DNA from: Zingiber officinale
Taxonomy: Eukaryota; Streptophyta; Magnoliopsida; Zingiberales; Zingiberaceae
Reading direction: 5' to 3'
Assembly: GCF_018446385.1 (NCBI RefSeq)
Contig: NC_055992.1
Coordinates: 57,054,799 to 57,118,798, forward strand
Length of the DNA stretch: 64,000 nt
Shown: piece by piece, positions 1 through 11,341 of the stretch
Numbering within the stretch: the first letter of the stretch is position 1
How the letters are laid out: every line of letters starts with the position of its first letter
Program-made: the position numbers and the translations under genes
The notes under the pieces: model-generated
Databases searched by the model: none
What the model saw: the letters and a program-made list of their open reading frames with translations, nothing else
What the model was told of the DNA's origin: nothing

Positions 1-55
1 GTTGCCAAGGCTACACACTTGGCAACCGCCGAATGGAAATGCAAACATGCATTGA

Positions 56-232
56 AACCTATCACAAGGCTCCCCCTACACCTAAGCTCCCCAATGAGCT
101 AGGATTTTACCACGGGCTTTTTAAGAACCTATCCCAAGGCTCCCCTTACACCTAAACTCCCCAATGAGCTAGGATTTTACCACGGGCTTTTTAAGAACCT
201 ATCCCAAGGCTCCCCCTATGCATAAACTCCAA
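56..232. repeat. 70-bp tandem repeat, about 2.5 copies
   Basis: Copies begin with AACCTATC at 56, 126 and 196, a period of exactly 70 bp. Each contains an AAGGCTCCCC block and a TTTTACCACGGGCTTT block, and the third copy degenerates after about 35 bp. It lies downstream of the element J gag on the minus strand. No coding role is apparent. Confidence 0.85.
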
Positions 233-374
233 AAAGTTCTCCAACAATATCCCAATTGTTGAAAACTTATCATCTAACTGACCCTAAACTCATGTATTAA
301 TCCCCCTTGGATCACATACATCTAACCGAGTTGACATGGTCACATACCAATGCTAAAAACAGTTTCAGACTGGT

Positions 375-492
375 ATCAGTCGACTGCCCCAAGTGCCAGT
401 CGACTGCCCCCCTTCGACAGAACCTTACAGAAATATTCTGTGGTCGGAAAACACTATTACCAGTCGACTGGTATCTGCACCAGTCGACTGGT
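375..492. repeat. Two pairs of CAGTCGACTG palindromes in the element J interior
   Basis: Copies of the palindrome ACCAGTCGACTGGT or close variants start at 375, 395, 459 and 479. Within each pair the start-to-start spacing is exactly 20 bp. The same palindrome with the same spacing occurs three more times in the LTR at 3070-3240. The surrounding stretch (233-923) otherwise holds no gene I can support. The open frame at 307-657 on the plus strand runs through the palindromes and has no recognisable protein features. Confidence 0.85.
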
Positions 493-923
493 ACCCTTTT
501 TCTGAAAAAATCAGTCTTTTCAGGCCAACTTCAGAAATGTACCAGTAATTCCTTAGACCTCCAAAAATTCCCAAATTTTGTGGAGAGGTCTATTGTACCA
601 GTGTCTACTTGGGAAAAATATATTAAAAAATATATCTATTACCAATCCCAAGATTGACATAAAATCTAAAACTAGCTAAATGGTTCAATTGAACCTTGAC
701 CTAAAGTCCTAGTTTTGGCTTCCTGTTGATGTATTTGCCCATACCAACCCACAATGCATCCCTAGCATTGATTTGTATGACATCTATACATCCAAAACCA
801 ATTATCATGCAATATGACCCCAATTGTCATATTTCTTGCATGAAACACAAACCATGTGTGCCAATTCCCTAGGTTTGAGACTCAAGTCCGTCTCTAAACC
901 ACTTGGCACACTCCATGGCTCCT

Positions 924-2555
924 CTAGACCCCTAAGTAGAACCCACCTGAGATCCATTTGCCATGGGTCCCAATTTGACTCTTTGAGCTCCCCCTAGAGC
1001 TCTTAACCTTAACCACCTCCCTAGGTGACTCATCTATTGTGGCTACACCACAATGATGTCCCTTAGAAGATCTCCTTATCTTCTTGATCTTGGACACATC
1101 ATCCTTGCCATAATCATATGCAACCCTAGCATATTTATTTTTAGCCTTGGATGGCTCTCCCTTGCCCTTATCATGTGCCACCTTAGCACATGGTCTCCTT
1201 TTGACCTTGGAGACACTAGATCGGTATCCCAAATCCGATCTATCATTGTTGGGTTTTTGACTCCCCAACACCATACTTAATCCCTTAGATCCAATAGTGA
1301 ATCTCTTAAGGAATTTCTCTAAACCATCAAGCTTTGCCTTCAAAGCTTGATTCTCCCTTTCTAGGTTCCTAACCCTAGAGTCAACATATCCACCTTGGAC
1401 ATTCCTAGACCTACCCTTTCTAGGCATATGTCTCCCCTTCTTGGGATTAATGTCTTGGGTCTCCTTAGGTCTACCATTTCTAAATTTATCATGCATAGAT
1501 TTCCTAGGGTTATGATCCACATTTACCCTACTCCTATCATGATATCTAAAACCAAAATTTTGCATGGGCATATAATGATTAATATTATTTTTCCTAGCAT
1601 GCATGGAGGAGTTTAAATTTGAATTAACCTTCAAGTTAGGGTATACCTCCCTTACCCTTGAAGCTCCCCCTTGACTCTTGCTTCTCTTCTTCTCCCATTT
1701 CTTCAAATGCGCCAACTTCTTGATTTCTTTCTTCTTTGGGCATTTGGTGTGGTAATGACCCCGCTCACCACACGTGAAGCACACTATGTGCCATTTCTTC
1801 TCCTTCTTTTCGGCTTCTTTATTCCTACAACCCATGTTAGTATTCAAAATAACTTGATTGGGTTTAGGAGTTACCTTCTTCTTACCCAATGGACACCTAC
1901 TCTTGTAGTGCCCCTTCTCATTGCAACCGAAGCATACTATGTGATCTTTTGACATTGCTTCGGTGGAGGTGCTCACTAGGTTGACCTCCATGACCTCTTC
2001 TTCATCCGTCTTGGATTCTTCTTCAACCCTTGAGGATGTTGATGATACTTCATCTTCCTTCTCCTCCTCGGATGTTGAGTGTGACTCAACTTCCGTTTGC
2101 TCCACCTCCTCTTCTTGAGCTACTAAGCTCAACTCCTTGGGCTCCATATCCGATTGGTCCTTCTTCTCCTCTTGGACCACTTCATCTCTTTCTTCGGATT
2201 TTTCTTCTTCTTCTTGTGTAGGCAAAAATTCCACCCATGGAAATTTATTCACTTTGCTCCACAAATCATGGGCGTTCTTATACTCACCTACACCATTTAT
2301 CACATTAGGAGGCAATAAATCAATTAAAATTGCTATTACCTTTGAGTTTGCCTCCAATCGTGAGGTTTGCTCCTCCGTCCAATGTCGTGTTCGAAGCTTC
2401 TTTCCTTTCTTGTCTCTTGGGGCTTCAAATGGTTCTTCGACGACCATCATTGTGTCCCAATCCATGTCGAGGAAGCTCTTCATCTTCACCACCCAAAAGG
2501 TGATGTCCCCAAGGCTTCCTCCTTCAAATTTTGGAGGGACAATAAACCCGGCCAT
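924..2555 (-). CDS. Copia-type Gag protein with two CCHC zinc knuckles
   Basis: This 543-residue frame encodes a Gag-like nucleocapsid precursor, which in the family packages element RNA into cytoplasmic virus-like particles. The N-terminus (PPKFEGGSLGDITFWVVKMK) matches the DUF4219-like start of plant copia Gags. The following UBN2-type region is short: AHDLWSKVNKFPW near residues 96-107 runs straight into an acidic Glu/Asp/Ser tract at about 114-200. Two CCHC knuckles follow, at C208/C211/H216/C221 and C259/C262/H267/C272. A basic region and a short coiled-coil-like stretch (RNLERENQALKAKL) come next. The start ATG lies 42 bases beyond the primer-binding site. The frame has no stops, unlike most other coding remnants here, so J is relatively young or still under selection. 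The protein ends without leading into a protease. Confidence 0.85.
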   Translation of the reverse strand: MAGFIVPPKFEGGSLGDITFWVVKMKSFLDMDWDTMMVVEEPFEAPRDKKGKKLRTRHWTEEQTSRLEANSKVIAILIDLLPPNVINGVGEYKNAHDLWSKVNKFPWVEFLPTQEEEEKSEERDEVVQEEKKDQSDMEPKELSLVAQEEEVEQTEVESHSTSEEEKEDEVSSTSSRVEEESKTDEEEVMEVNLVSTSTEAMSKDHIVCFGCNEKGHYKSRCPLGKKKVTPKPNQVILNTNMGCRNKEAEKKEKKWHIVCFTCGERGHYHTKCPKKKEIKKLAHLKKWEKKRSKSQGGASRVREVYPNLKVNSNLNSSMHARKNNINHYMPMQNFGFRYHDRSRVNVDHNPRKSMHDKFRNGRPKETQDINPKKGRHMPRKGRSRNVQGGYVDSRVRNLERENQALKAKLDGLEKFLKRFTIGSKGLSMVLGSQKPNNDRSDLGYRSSVSKVKRRPCAKVAHDKGKGEPSKAKNKYARVAYDYGKDDVSKIKKIRRSSKGHHCGVATIDESPREVVKVKSSRGSSKSQIGTHGKWISGGFYLGV

Positions 2556-2596
2556 CTTATGCTTCCTTGGCGGTTAGTCCAACGAAGAGCAACCTC

Positions 2597-2608
2597 GCTC
2601 TGATACCA
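2597..2608 (-). promoter_or_regulatory. Primer-binding site of element J
   Basis: The minus strand reads TGGTATCAGAGC, complementary to the 3' end of plant initiator tRNA-Met, the usual primer for minus-strand DNA synthesis in plant LTR retrotransposons. It is 2 bases from the LTR end. Confidence 0.95.
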
Positions 2609-3024
2609 CTTGTTGGAGGATCTGTGGCCGGCTTGAAGGGGGGTTGGATAGACGGCACCCCCAAATCGTTAGCTTCCTACACTATTGTTAGCTTGCGCAG
2701 CGGAATACAAACTAATACAAACAAGCTAAACTAAATACAAGATAAAGAAAGGAAATGCAAACCGCTAACACGTTCGATGTAACGTGGTTCGGAGATAACT
2801 TGCTCCTACTCCACGGCTGTCCGTAAGGTGGACGATCCCTCAATCCGTCAGTGGATTAGTCCCCAGCAAACTCCGGCTAGCTCAACCTCCTTGTGGGTGG
2901 AGAAACCTCACCACAACTTCAACCAAGAACACTTGGACACAAGAGAACCTTGAGCACTTTGGTGACTACTAATTAGGCTTTAACCAAGTCTAATTTCGTC
3001 AGGTTGACCGGCCATCCCAAGCTC

Positions 3025-3034
3025 CCTCTTATAG
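3025..3034 (-). promoter_or_regulatory. TATA box of the element J LTR
   Basis: The minus strand reads CTATAAGAGG, a good plant TATA box, just downstream of the palindrome array. Transcription would start roughly 30 bases further on, near 2995-3000. Confidence 0.7.
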
Positions 3035-3069
3035 AGCTTGGGGAAATCAGCCTTGCTGATTTGCCTGTT

Positions 3070-3240
3070 ACCAGTCGACTGGTCCTTGCACCAGTCGACT
3101 GGTGCCAACCCAACGTCTCTCTCAACGGCTAACTATCAGTCGACTGGTCCCTAGACCAGTCGACTGGTCCCAGCCGTTTTGGGCACAGAGAGCTTCTGTG
3201 CTCACCACTAGTCGACTGGTCCCAGTACCAGTCGACTGGT
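3070..3240. promoter_or_regulatory. Array of six ACCAGTCGACTGGT palindromes in U3 of J
   Basis: Copies start at 3070, 3090, 3135, 3155, 3207 and 3227. They form three pairs, each with a 20-bp start-to-start offset, and the pairs are 65 and 72 bp apart. All share the core CAGTCGACTG or a one-base variant. The array ends about 36 bp upstream (minus sense) of the TATA box, the expected position of promoter-proximal regulatory sites. That these sites bind a dimeric DNA-binding protein is inference. Confidence 0.85.
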
Positions 3241-3671
3241 ACAACCCTAATCTTAGGGTTTCCCATCCCGAGTACATTTCTCTCGCACTCGGACCCTCAC
3301 GACTCACTTGACTCTTCTTTGCAACCTTGACCTCTTGCCTTCAAGCCTACTTCCTTTGGCTCTCGTCCCTCGGATACATCCAAGCCCGCAGCTCGTCTCC
3401 AATGCCATCCTTCGCGTATGCCTCGAAGTCGCTTCCCTCGGCCCTTGTCCTTGCTGCCTTGTCCACGATCCCTTAGATGCATTCAAGTCCGCGGCTTGTC
3501 CTCAATGTCATCCTTCATCGGACCCGAAGCCGTCAACTTGAGTCACATGTGTCACCTGCAGTCCTGCACAACTCAAGTACACATACCAAATAACGAGGGT
3601 AAACCTAACTTAAACCCTTTGCCCAAACACCAAAACACATGGTCCCGCGGACCATTGGGATTGCTCCAACA

Positions 3672-4601
3672 ATTATGATATGTTGCCCTTGTTTGAGCTA
3701 TGATAGTTACATATGGTTTCCATGCTGCATATATGTCATTTATTATACATGTATATGTTGTCGATTATATTGCTCTGGTGTTACGAGCAGATTTATTGAT
3801 GATCTCTGGTGAGTTTACCATTTATTACACCATGTGTATTCGACCAGTTCGGGTATGTGTATTTATTATGTCATTTACGATCTTGACCTTTTATGTTAGT
3901 ACCAGATTGGGTAGGTTCATTTACTATGATATTATGATCATGATATTATGTACATTCATTATATTAATTTATGATCATGTTCTTATTTCCCTAATGAGAT
4001 TGTATACTTTGATTTCTATATTTTATTTAGACCATGCACTATCTTGTCTATTACCCGCTGAATGACCCGCACTCACCACCGCATTTGTGTATTATCTTTT
4101 CCTTAGGTAGGAAATAGATGATTGTGGAGTCACTTGGAGTATTCTATCTGTCGGTCCCACATCACATCCGAGGATGGTTTTGGATTTTGCTTCTTACTTG
4201 CTTTACGAATTTGTGAGCTTGACATTGTATTACTTTGATTTTGTTTTGGAGTTTTTCTATGTAGGTATCTTATGTTTGTCTTGATGTGCTTGTGTGTAAA
4301 GCCTAGCCTATGTGGTGGCATTGTATTACTTTTATTTATGGGCTTTCCTTTCATTTTTCGTTGTATTTTTAGTACAGTCATGTGGGTTGTTTATTATACA
4401 ACTGCGTGGTTATAATCATTTTGTTCTAGCTGAGTGGGATATATATATATAACTGCATGATTGTGTATGTTCCAGCCGTGTGGGCTGTTGATTACAACTT
4501 ATGATTATCCATGTGGCATTGTATATATATAATTCATATTGTCACAATTATAGGTGAGATGTTATCTGTTTGTCAAGCAGGAACTCCTCTGGAGCGAGAC
4601 A
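3672..4601 (+). repeat. Right-hand part of a gypsy (Tekay/Del-like) LTR
   Basis: Landmarks are shared in order with LTR D (5318-7584 plus 19046-19084) and the K LTR (55929-58843): an ACTCACC block (4073), an acceptor-like CCTTAG (4101-4106), GTGTGGGCTG-type repeats (4380-4490), and a terminal block (4537-4601) that aligns with the K LTR end, finishing in GAGACA. No primer site follows 4601, so this was probably a solo LTR. Element J disrupted its left side. No coding capacity is supported. Confidence 0.7.
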
Positions 4602-5214
4602 GTTTGCTTTCATATTATTATTTTGTACTAACTCTGTGGTGCAAGAGTTAAAGCCTAGAAATAGCTTATCTAAGTCTATGTAAGGATTACAAGTGCTTAG
4701 AAGGGATCCAGGTACCCTAAACCCAATATAAATAAGTTTTGACAGATAGAACTTCGTCAAGATCATGCCACGTCAACCTCTATTGAGACACCTAGAAAGG
4801 GATATAAAAGGAGGGTTTGGCTAGCACCAAATACAACAATTATCTACAATCTTCATATTCGCGTGCCACTCCAAAAAGTTCTCTATGACTCTAAAATGCT
4901 GCTCCGACAACCAACGCTCAATTTTCTACTCTACTCTATTGTCAGTATAATTTTCTTTATTATCAATTACATTGTGTTCCATTTAGTTGTATACTTGTTA
5001 AGTTATTACTGGCTTGCCCACCATAAAAACTCAATGAGTGCAGGCCTTGGACTAGCAATCATTGAGCTATGAACTAAGTAAAAATAAAGCTTGTTAACAT
5101 TATGTTTTCTATTCTTTTCTTTTCTATTGCATTATCTATCGAAGCTTTTTGAGAATATTAAAAAAGTAACGTGCATTATTTACCACCCCCTCTAGCGTTT
5201 CTCTGATCCTACAT
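4602..5214 (+). repeat. Decayed copia-type LTR with TATA box
   Basis: This stretch resembles the element H LTR (48280-48777) in layout. A GGGATCCAGGTACCC block at 4702 recalls GGGATCCAGGTGCCCC in H. A TATA box (TATAAAAG, 4803-4810) is followed by an AT-rich body, a CATGCCTTGG-like block (CAGGCCTTGG at 5041) and a CACCCCCTCTAGCG-like end near 5186-5214. No primer-binding site follows. It may be the truncated 5' LTR of element C or an older, unrelated insertion. Confidence 0.5.
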
Positions 5215-5317
5215 CTAGTTTTATGGCTATAATGCTCGGCAAATATCAAAATAATCTTGGAATTGATCATTGGAAAGATACTAAGAAATTTTTAAGGTAT
5301 CTTCAAGGCACCAAAAT
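5214..5317 (+). pseudogene. Copia reverse transcriptase C-terminal fragment (element C, left part)
   Basis: About 35 codons encode the end of a copia reverse transcriptase, including GKYQNNLGIDHWKDTKKFLR and YLQGTK, which match the conserved block where RT joins RNase H. The frame stops at 5317, where solo LTR D begins. The continuation (a YRK...LEVV...DF block) resumes at about 19090 after the AAAAT target duplication. Everything 5' of this fragment is missing, so element C was already deleted or decayed. Confidence 0.8.
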
Positions 5318-6276
5318 TGTTAAATATGGAAACCAATTCATAATTAAATAATATAGTTAATTGAGAAATAATCTTGTAGGAATTTTGGAGATTTTTAGAG
5401 ATTTTTCAAAATATAATCTGAGTTTAGATAAGATATTTTAACGGTTAGATTTATTAGGCTAAAAGGAAGCCTTTTTAAAATACTCATTTAGTTGAGAGTT
5501 GATTAATTTAATTAAACCTATAGTTAGATTAATCTAAACCACTATTGTAGCCACCATGTGCTGCCAACATCTATCTCCAATCTAGGACCATCATTGGCCC
5601 CTGACTGCCGGAGTTGGTCTCCACCATAGAGGAATTTGCTGACACAGATTTGGGGTAAAATCGTTGAATTAATTTTGAATTGGATTACAAGGTTAATTAA
5701 TAGATTCATTGATTGGGTTGTTAGGTTAGCAAGTGAAGGAAGTGTGGTCAGTAGTAGACCACCGCGGTTAACCATGAACCACCATCAACCACTGCCAGAT
5801 TTGGGTGAGATTTGGAGATGATTCATGTATAATACCTAATCTAATTAGGTTATAGAATGGTTAGGATTAATTGCGGGTTAAACCTAATCTAATGAAGAAG
5901 ATGGATTAATTAGGGTTAAAGTTGGCTTATTTCTAACTTAAGCGATGAATTGTATTAGTGAGACCTAAACATTAATCGGGGGTTAATCAATAATCGTGTT
6001 CAAATAGAGTTACCCTAATTAGTTTTTGGGATTTGATTTAGCTATTTAATATATATGAAATTATCTAAATAACTCATATTGATGCAAGACTCTGATTTTG
6101 AGACAAGCATCTTGATGTAAGATTTAATCTGACATGATATACATTTGAGGTGGGTACTTCTTGATTTGTTTCATTAGTACTTTGTCCTTAGTGCATGAGC
6201 TATGATTAGATAGTCAGCTGTATTTACCTTGACTCTATTCACATTACTTCTTGAGTTTGATACTTATTTTGCTGAT

Positions 6277-6278
<2 letters not shown>

Positions 6279-6316
<38 letters not shown>
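6279..6316. repeat. (TA)19 microsatellite
   Basis: An uninterrupted TA dinucleotide run lies inside solo LTR D. Confidence 0.95.
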
Positions 6317-6320
<4 letters not shown>

Positions 6321-7688
6321 TTAGTTGCTATCTATGATATTTAGTATACATTGGATATTTTGTTTATTGGCATTGGTTGTTGTATATATATTGTTAGACA
6401 TGCTTGTGTTACAGTGGCATAGCTGATTACTATATCTATGGATATGATTTTAGGTATCTTGCTTATCATATCATTGCATGCATGCCGGTGGCTATGTCTC
6501 CCTTGTGGTTGAGAGAGTCGTCAGCCATTTCTGCTCACTTGGCCACTCAGGGTTGTCTAGAGTGTGAGCAGCATGCCCTGTCATGCTCACTCAACAACTC
6601 AGGGGTAGTTGTAACTGGAATTGCGAGCAGACAGGGACCTCATTGCTATGTAGCTAGATATCTACTTTGTAAACTATCCACTCGGCCACTCAAGAGTAGT
6701 GGTAGCTGGAGTGTTATACATTTATCATTATCTCGACCTCTCAGCCACATAGGGGTTGTGGTAGCTTGAGGGGTGGGCGGGATTGACCATGCTCGTGCAT
6801 ATGTATATGATTTGTGTTTGCCTATGTTGTTGATTTATTGTACTCATATGTTGTAATATGTTTACATATGATTGAGATATGTATGTTCCATGTGCTCAAC
6901 ATTGGATTGCTTATTAGTAGTTGTATATACCATATATGATGCACTTGTAGATACAAGTAGTACTGCTATAGATCCACTCTTGCACTTGCTTTTATTACTT
7001 ACTTAGTGTATGGGTTCAGGTATGAACATTTATTATGGTATCACTATTATTTTTATTATTATTTCTCATGAGACTATATACCTTTAAATCTCTAGATATA
7101 TTATGTTTATGCAGTTTCTATCATATATTACCTATTGAGTAATTTGGACTCACCACCCCATTTGTACTTTCCTTTCCTAGGTAGCAAATAGAGGTTATAT
7201 GGAGTCGCTAGGAGATCCTGTCTACCATTCCCATATTTCATCAAGTGCTTTCCACATTTGGTTTGCATTTTGATTCTACTTCATACTTTTGGACTTATTT
7301 CTATAATAATTCACTTGTATGTGATTTTTGAGTCTAGTTGGGTATTTATTTCTGGTATTTATACTTGTTGTGTTTAAGTCGTACTGGCACACAGTCCATT
7401 TTGATTTTACTATGTGTGGTTGATGTGTTATCATAATGGTTTGTGTTTGTACAGTCGTGTGGGTTGTGTTTTATTATCTTGCGTGGTTTGTATTTATTTC
7501 TAGCCGTGTGGGATGCATTATGCTATGTTATCCTAGCCGTGCGAGCTATATCATGCCATATTGTACATTGCCACTAGGGGTTCTTATAACACCCACGAAA
7601 TATTTGAGCTATACATATGGGTATTCTATTTTTAGAATAAAAAGGGAAATGGAAATAGAATCAAAAAGAAAAAAAAAAAAGAAGTTAA

Positions 7689-7746
7689 GGCTTGAACCAT
7701 GAACCTCTCATAATAGATTTGTGTATGATAACCACTAGAGTAATGA
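7689..7746 (-). other. Antisense tRNA-like block in LTR A
   Basis: The minus strand has a B-box-like GGTTCAAGCC (7698-7689) preceded by an A-box-like TACTCTAGTGGTTA (near 7742-7729). The layout matches the better-preserved blocks in the LTRs of element B. It is not a functional tRNA gene: the arms and anticodon stem cannot be drawn convincingly. Confidence 0.45.
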
Positions 7747-8329
7747 ATGATATATGAATAACAAGGAATATAAATTGTAGTTAAAAGTAAGAGTATGATT
7801 AAGGAAGGGAGCAAGAGAAAATCAAGTGGCTTTCCTCCTCTTCCTCTTGGTTAAGAGAAGAAGCAAGCAAAAGACAAGTTGCTTTTTTTTCTTTCTTCTC
7901 TCTATTTTTGTGGGAATGAAGAGGGTGAGAGAATAGAGGAATCAAGGGGATGAATTGGGACATGTTTTATCCTCATTGAGAATAAATAGGAATGAGAAGA
8001 GAAAGGAGAGAAAGTTTGGCTACTTCTTCCTCCTTCTTCTTCCTCCTCATTCTTTCTCCTTCTTCCTCCTCCACCGAGAGCTAAACCCCTCCCTCTCTCA
8101 TTTCCGAAATCCAAGCTAAGGTTTTCTTGCTAAGAAAACTAATTCACAAGAAGGAGTCCTCAAGATCTACTCCTTACAAGCAAGAGAAGAAAAGGGAGAA
8201 CTAGGAAGAGAAGCTTCTTCTTCCTCTTCACAAGAGTACCTTATTTTAAGAAAAAACTAAGCAAGAAATTGGTAAATATCCCCTCACCTGTGGTACAAGT
8301 AGTTCATGTATTTTTCCATGAGGTTAGAT

Positions 8330-9700
8330 TGCTTAAAAACCTAGGGTTACTCCTTAAACTTTCGGCCATGATGGAATTAAAGACCTAGGAAAGCTTAAAA
8401 TTTGATTTAACATGCTTATGACTTTCCTTATGATATGATATGAAGTTAACATGAGATTCTTATGCTTGTATGTTGTTTAGAGCTTAATTTCATGCTCCTT
8501 GAACTTTCGGCCATGATGGAATTAAAGACCTAGGAAAGCTTAAAATTTGAGTTAACATGCTTATGACTTTCCTTATGATATGATATGAAATTAACATGAT
8601 ATTCTTATGCTTGTACGTTGTTTAGAGTTTAGTTTCATGATCCTTGAACTTTCGGCCATGATGAGATTTAAGGCCTAGGAAAGCTAAAAATTTGATTTAA
8701 CATGCTCATGACTTTCTTAGGATAAGATATGAAGTTAACATGATATTCTTATGCTTGTATGTTGTTTAGAGCTTAATTTCATTCTCCTTGAACTTTCGGC
8801 CATGATGGAATTAAAGACCTAGGAAAGCTTAAAATTTGACTTAACATGCTTATGACTTTCCTTATGATATGATATGAAGTTAACATGAGATTCTTATGCT
8901 TGTATGTTGTTTAGAGCTTAATTTCATGCTCCTTGAACTTTCGGCCATGATAGGATTAAAGGCCTAGGAAAGCTTAAAAAATTTGATTTAACATGCTTAT
9001 GATTTTCCTTATGATATGATATGAAATTAACATGATATTCTCATGCTTGTATGTTGTTTAGAGTTTAGTTTCATGCTCCTTGAACTTTTGGCCATGATGA
9101 GATTAAAGGCCTAGGAAAGCTAAAAATTTGATTTAACATGCTCATGACTTTCTTAGGATAAGATATGAAGTTAACATGATATTCTTATGCTTGTATGTTG
9201 TTTAGAGCTTAGTTTCATGCTCCTTGAACTTTCGGCCATAATGGGATTAAGGGCCTAGGAAAGCTTAAAATTTGATTTAACATGCTCATGACTTTCCTTT
9301 TGATAAGATATGAAGTTAACATGATATTCTTATGCTTGTATGTTGTTTAGAACTTAGTTTCATGCTCCTTAATATTCGGCCATAACAAGATTGAAATACC
9401 TAGGAAGCTTAGAACCTAAACAAAACATGCTCATGATGTTCCTTATAGTATATGATATGAAATTGGTTTAGGGTTCATATGCTTTTATGCCACTTGTAGC
9501 CTAGGTTCATGCTTTACAAGTTTCGGCCATAACTAGATTTAAAGACCTAAGAAACTTAGAACCTAACTAAATATGCTCATGATGTTCTTTATGATAAATG
9601 TTATGAAATTGATTTAGGTTCATATGCTTCTATGTTGCTTGTACCCTAGGGTAATACCTTGCATGTTTCGGCCTCCCTATGGAATTTGGTGATTGAGATC
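8330..9700. repeat. Tandem array of about ten 145-bp repeats in LTR A
   Basis: The TTCGGCC landmark recurs near 8361, 8506, 8651, 8795, 8940, 9087, 9231, 9375, 9532 and 9666. The spacing is 144-147 bp for the first eight, then drifts to 157 and 134. Units also share CCTAGGAAAGCTTAAAATTTG and a TATGCTTGTATGTTGTTTAGAG block. Divergence rises towards the right end, so the youngest duplications are on the left. Confidence 0.9.
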
Positions 9701-10429
9701 CAATTATGATTCATTATGTGCCTCACATGCTATGATATAAATTAAGAGATGTTAGTTAATAATTCCATGCATGATTATGTTTCCCTATGATATGTCATAT
9801 GCTCATTTATGTATGCTTATGAACCATGCATGTTAATGTCTCTTATGATATGCTATATGCTCAAGTATGCATGCTTTATGATATGACAAGTAATATGCTC
9901 ATTTATGTATGCTTATGAATCATGCATGATAATGTCTCTTATGATGTGTTATATGCTCAAGTATGCATGCTTTATGATATGACAAGCAAAGACCTAAGAG
10001 TTGCTTCCCTATTAGTTGGGACTAAGAGCACTCTTTATGATATGACAAGTAAAGGCCTAAGAGTTGCTTCCCTTCTTGTTGGTACTAAGAGCACTCTTCA
10101 TGATATGACAAGATATGATATGCTATGTTATGACATGAACCATGATAAGCTATTTTAATTTGTATGGCTTGTACCAGGGATGGGCTCCTAAACGCCCCTA
10201 GGTCGATGGTCTATGAAACGGGCCTAGTAAAAAGGGATGGGCTCCTTAGTACGCCCCTAGGTCGATGGTCTATGAAACGGGCCTAGTTCCCTAGTAGGTT
10301 TGGGGCTAGCTACCCCGTCCTAGGGATTGCGCGCATTTATGATATGTGGTACATAGCCGGGCCCCCTCATGTTGAGATTATGTTTAAGTATTATATGATA
10401 TTGTTTTAAAGACATCTTGCACATGACAT

Positions 10430-10900
10430 GATGCATGTTTTTGAAAGACATCTTGCATATACTCTTATGATATGATATGATTGACATGATGCTCTTTTAT
10501 GACATGATATGATATGACATGATACTCTCTTATGATATGATATGATTGACATGATGCTCTTTTATGATATTGTATGATATGATATGATGCTCTTTTATGA
10601 TATTGTATGATATGATATGATGCTCTTTTATGACATGATATGATATGACATGATACTCTCTTACGATATGATATAATATGACATGATGCTCTTTTATGAT
10701 ATTTTTATGATATGATATGATGCTCTTTTATGACATGATATGATATGACATGATACTCTCTTACGATATGATATAACATGACATGATACTCTTTTACAAT
10801 ATGATATAACATGACATGATGCTCTTTTATGATATGATGTTTTGTTTGTAGAATGTTATGATATGTTATGATGCTCTTTTACATGATATGATGTTTTAGA
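10430..10900. repeat. TGATATGA-rich tandem repeat with ATGCTCTTTTATGAT units
   Basis: Irregular repeats of GATATGATATGACATGAT and GATGCTCTTTTATGA, about 30-110 bp apart, make a low-complexity tract in the 3' half of solo LTR A. It lies within the probable leader intron of that LTR and has no coding capacity. Confidence 0.85.
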
Positions 10901-11341
10901 TGATTATGTCTGCATGCTATATGCTTATGTGATTATGCTATGATATACGATTTTTGTGAGTAGGAAAGGATCTTACTAAGATTATGTGCTTATAGTTTAC
11001 TTTTCCTTATACCGTAGATAAAGGCAAAGGATGGGTGAACTAAGGGAGCAGCAGGAGAGGCAAGAGATGTGTGTGGTAGTGGCTCGGCTAAGGAAAAGAC
11101 CTGCTTATATTAATTTATGCATGATATGAACTATGTCTATTTTATGTTAATGTTTTGCATGATTACTTGACACTTGTTCATGTTTATGATAGAAATTGAC
11201 TTCATGACCTCATTCACTTAGAGGTATACAAGAATATATAAATAAGTACTTCCGCTGCTTTAGAAAAGAAATTTTAATATACATGTATGTTCCCCGTACA
11301 GTAACCCCGCCCTACTAGCAGGAAGGGCTGGCGTTACAGTT

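Larger units (their letters stand above)
1..3671 (-). mobile_element. Ty1/copia element J, 5' portion (LTR, primer site, gag)
   Basis: Read on the minus strand, this is the 5' end of a copia-type LTR retrotransposon: LTR (3671 to 2611), a 2-base spacer, primer-binding site (2608-2597), then gag (2555-924). No protease, integrase or reverse transcriptase is seen before the window edge, so the 3' half lies outside the window or is absent. The LTR has TGTTGG...CCAACA ends. The sequence beyond the outer LTR end belongs to a gypsy LTR, so J inserted into that LTR. The candidate target duplication is ATTAT (3672-3676), but its partner is outside the window. Confidence 0.85.
2611..3671 (-). repeat. 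5' LTR of copia element J
   Basis: The LTR is 1061 bp, bounded by TGTTGGA and TCCAACA inverted ends. It abuts the primer-binding site on one side and foreign gypsy LTR sequence on the other. On the minus strand the order is U3, palindrome array (3240-3070), TATA box (3034-3025), then R/U5. The short open frames at 3102-3311 on either strand are by-products of the palindromic repeats. Confidence 0.9.
7585..11339 (+). mobile_element. Solo LTR A (gypsy-type), 3.76 kb
   Basis: The start TATAACACCCACG is a one-base variant of the common plant gypsy LTR start TGTAACACCC; the end is GGCGTTACA. The target duplication GTTCT is at 7580-7584. Its right copy begins at 11340-11341 (GT), is split by element B, and is seen whole at 19041-19045. 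Inside are an antisense tRNA-like block (7689-7746), a CT-rich leader (about 7830-8230), a donor-like GGTAAATA (8271), about ten 145-bp repeats (8330-9700), a TGATATGA-rich tract (10430-10900) and an acceptor-like CCGTAG (11012-11017). No internal region or protein is present. Confidence 0.85.

Noticed and set aside
3070..3240. CRISPR-like array of repeats and spacers
   Set aside because: The repeats are short palindromes with irregular spacing between pairs, in a plant LTR promoter. No cas genes, and the context is eukaryotic.
3102..3311. Overlapping open frames on both strands in the J LTR
   Set aside because: They run through the palindrome array, so both strands stay open by symmetry. 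There is no start context or protein similarity.
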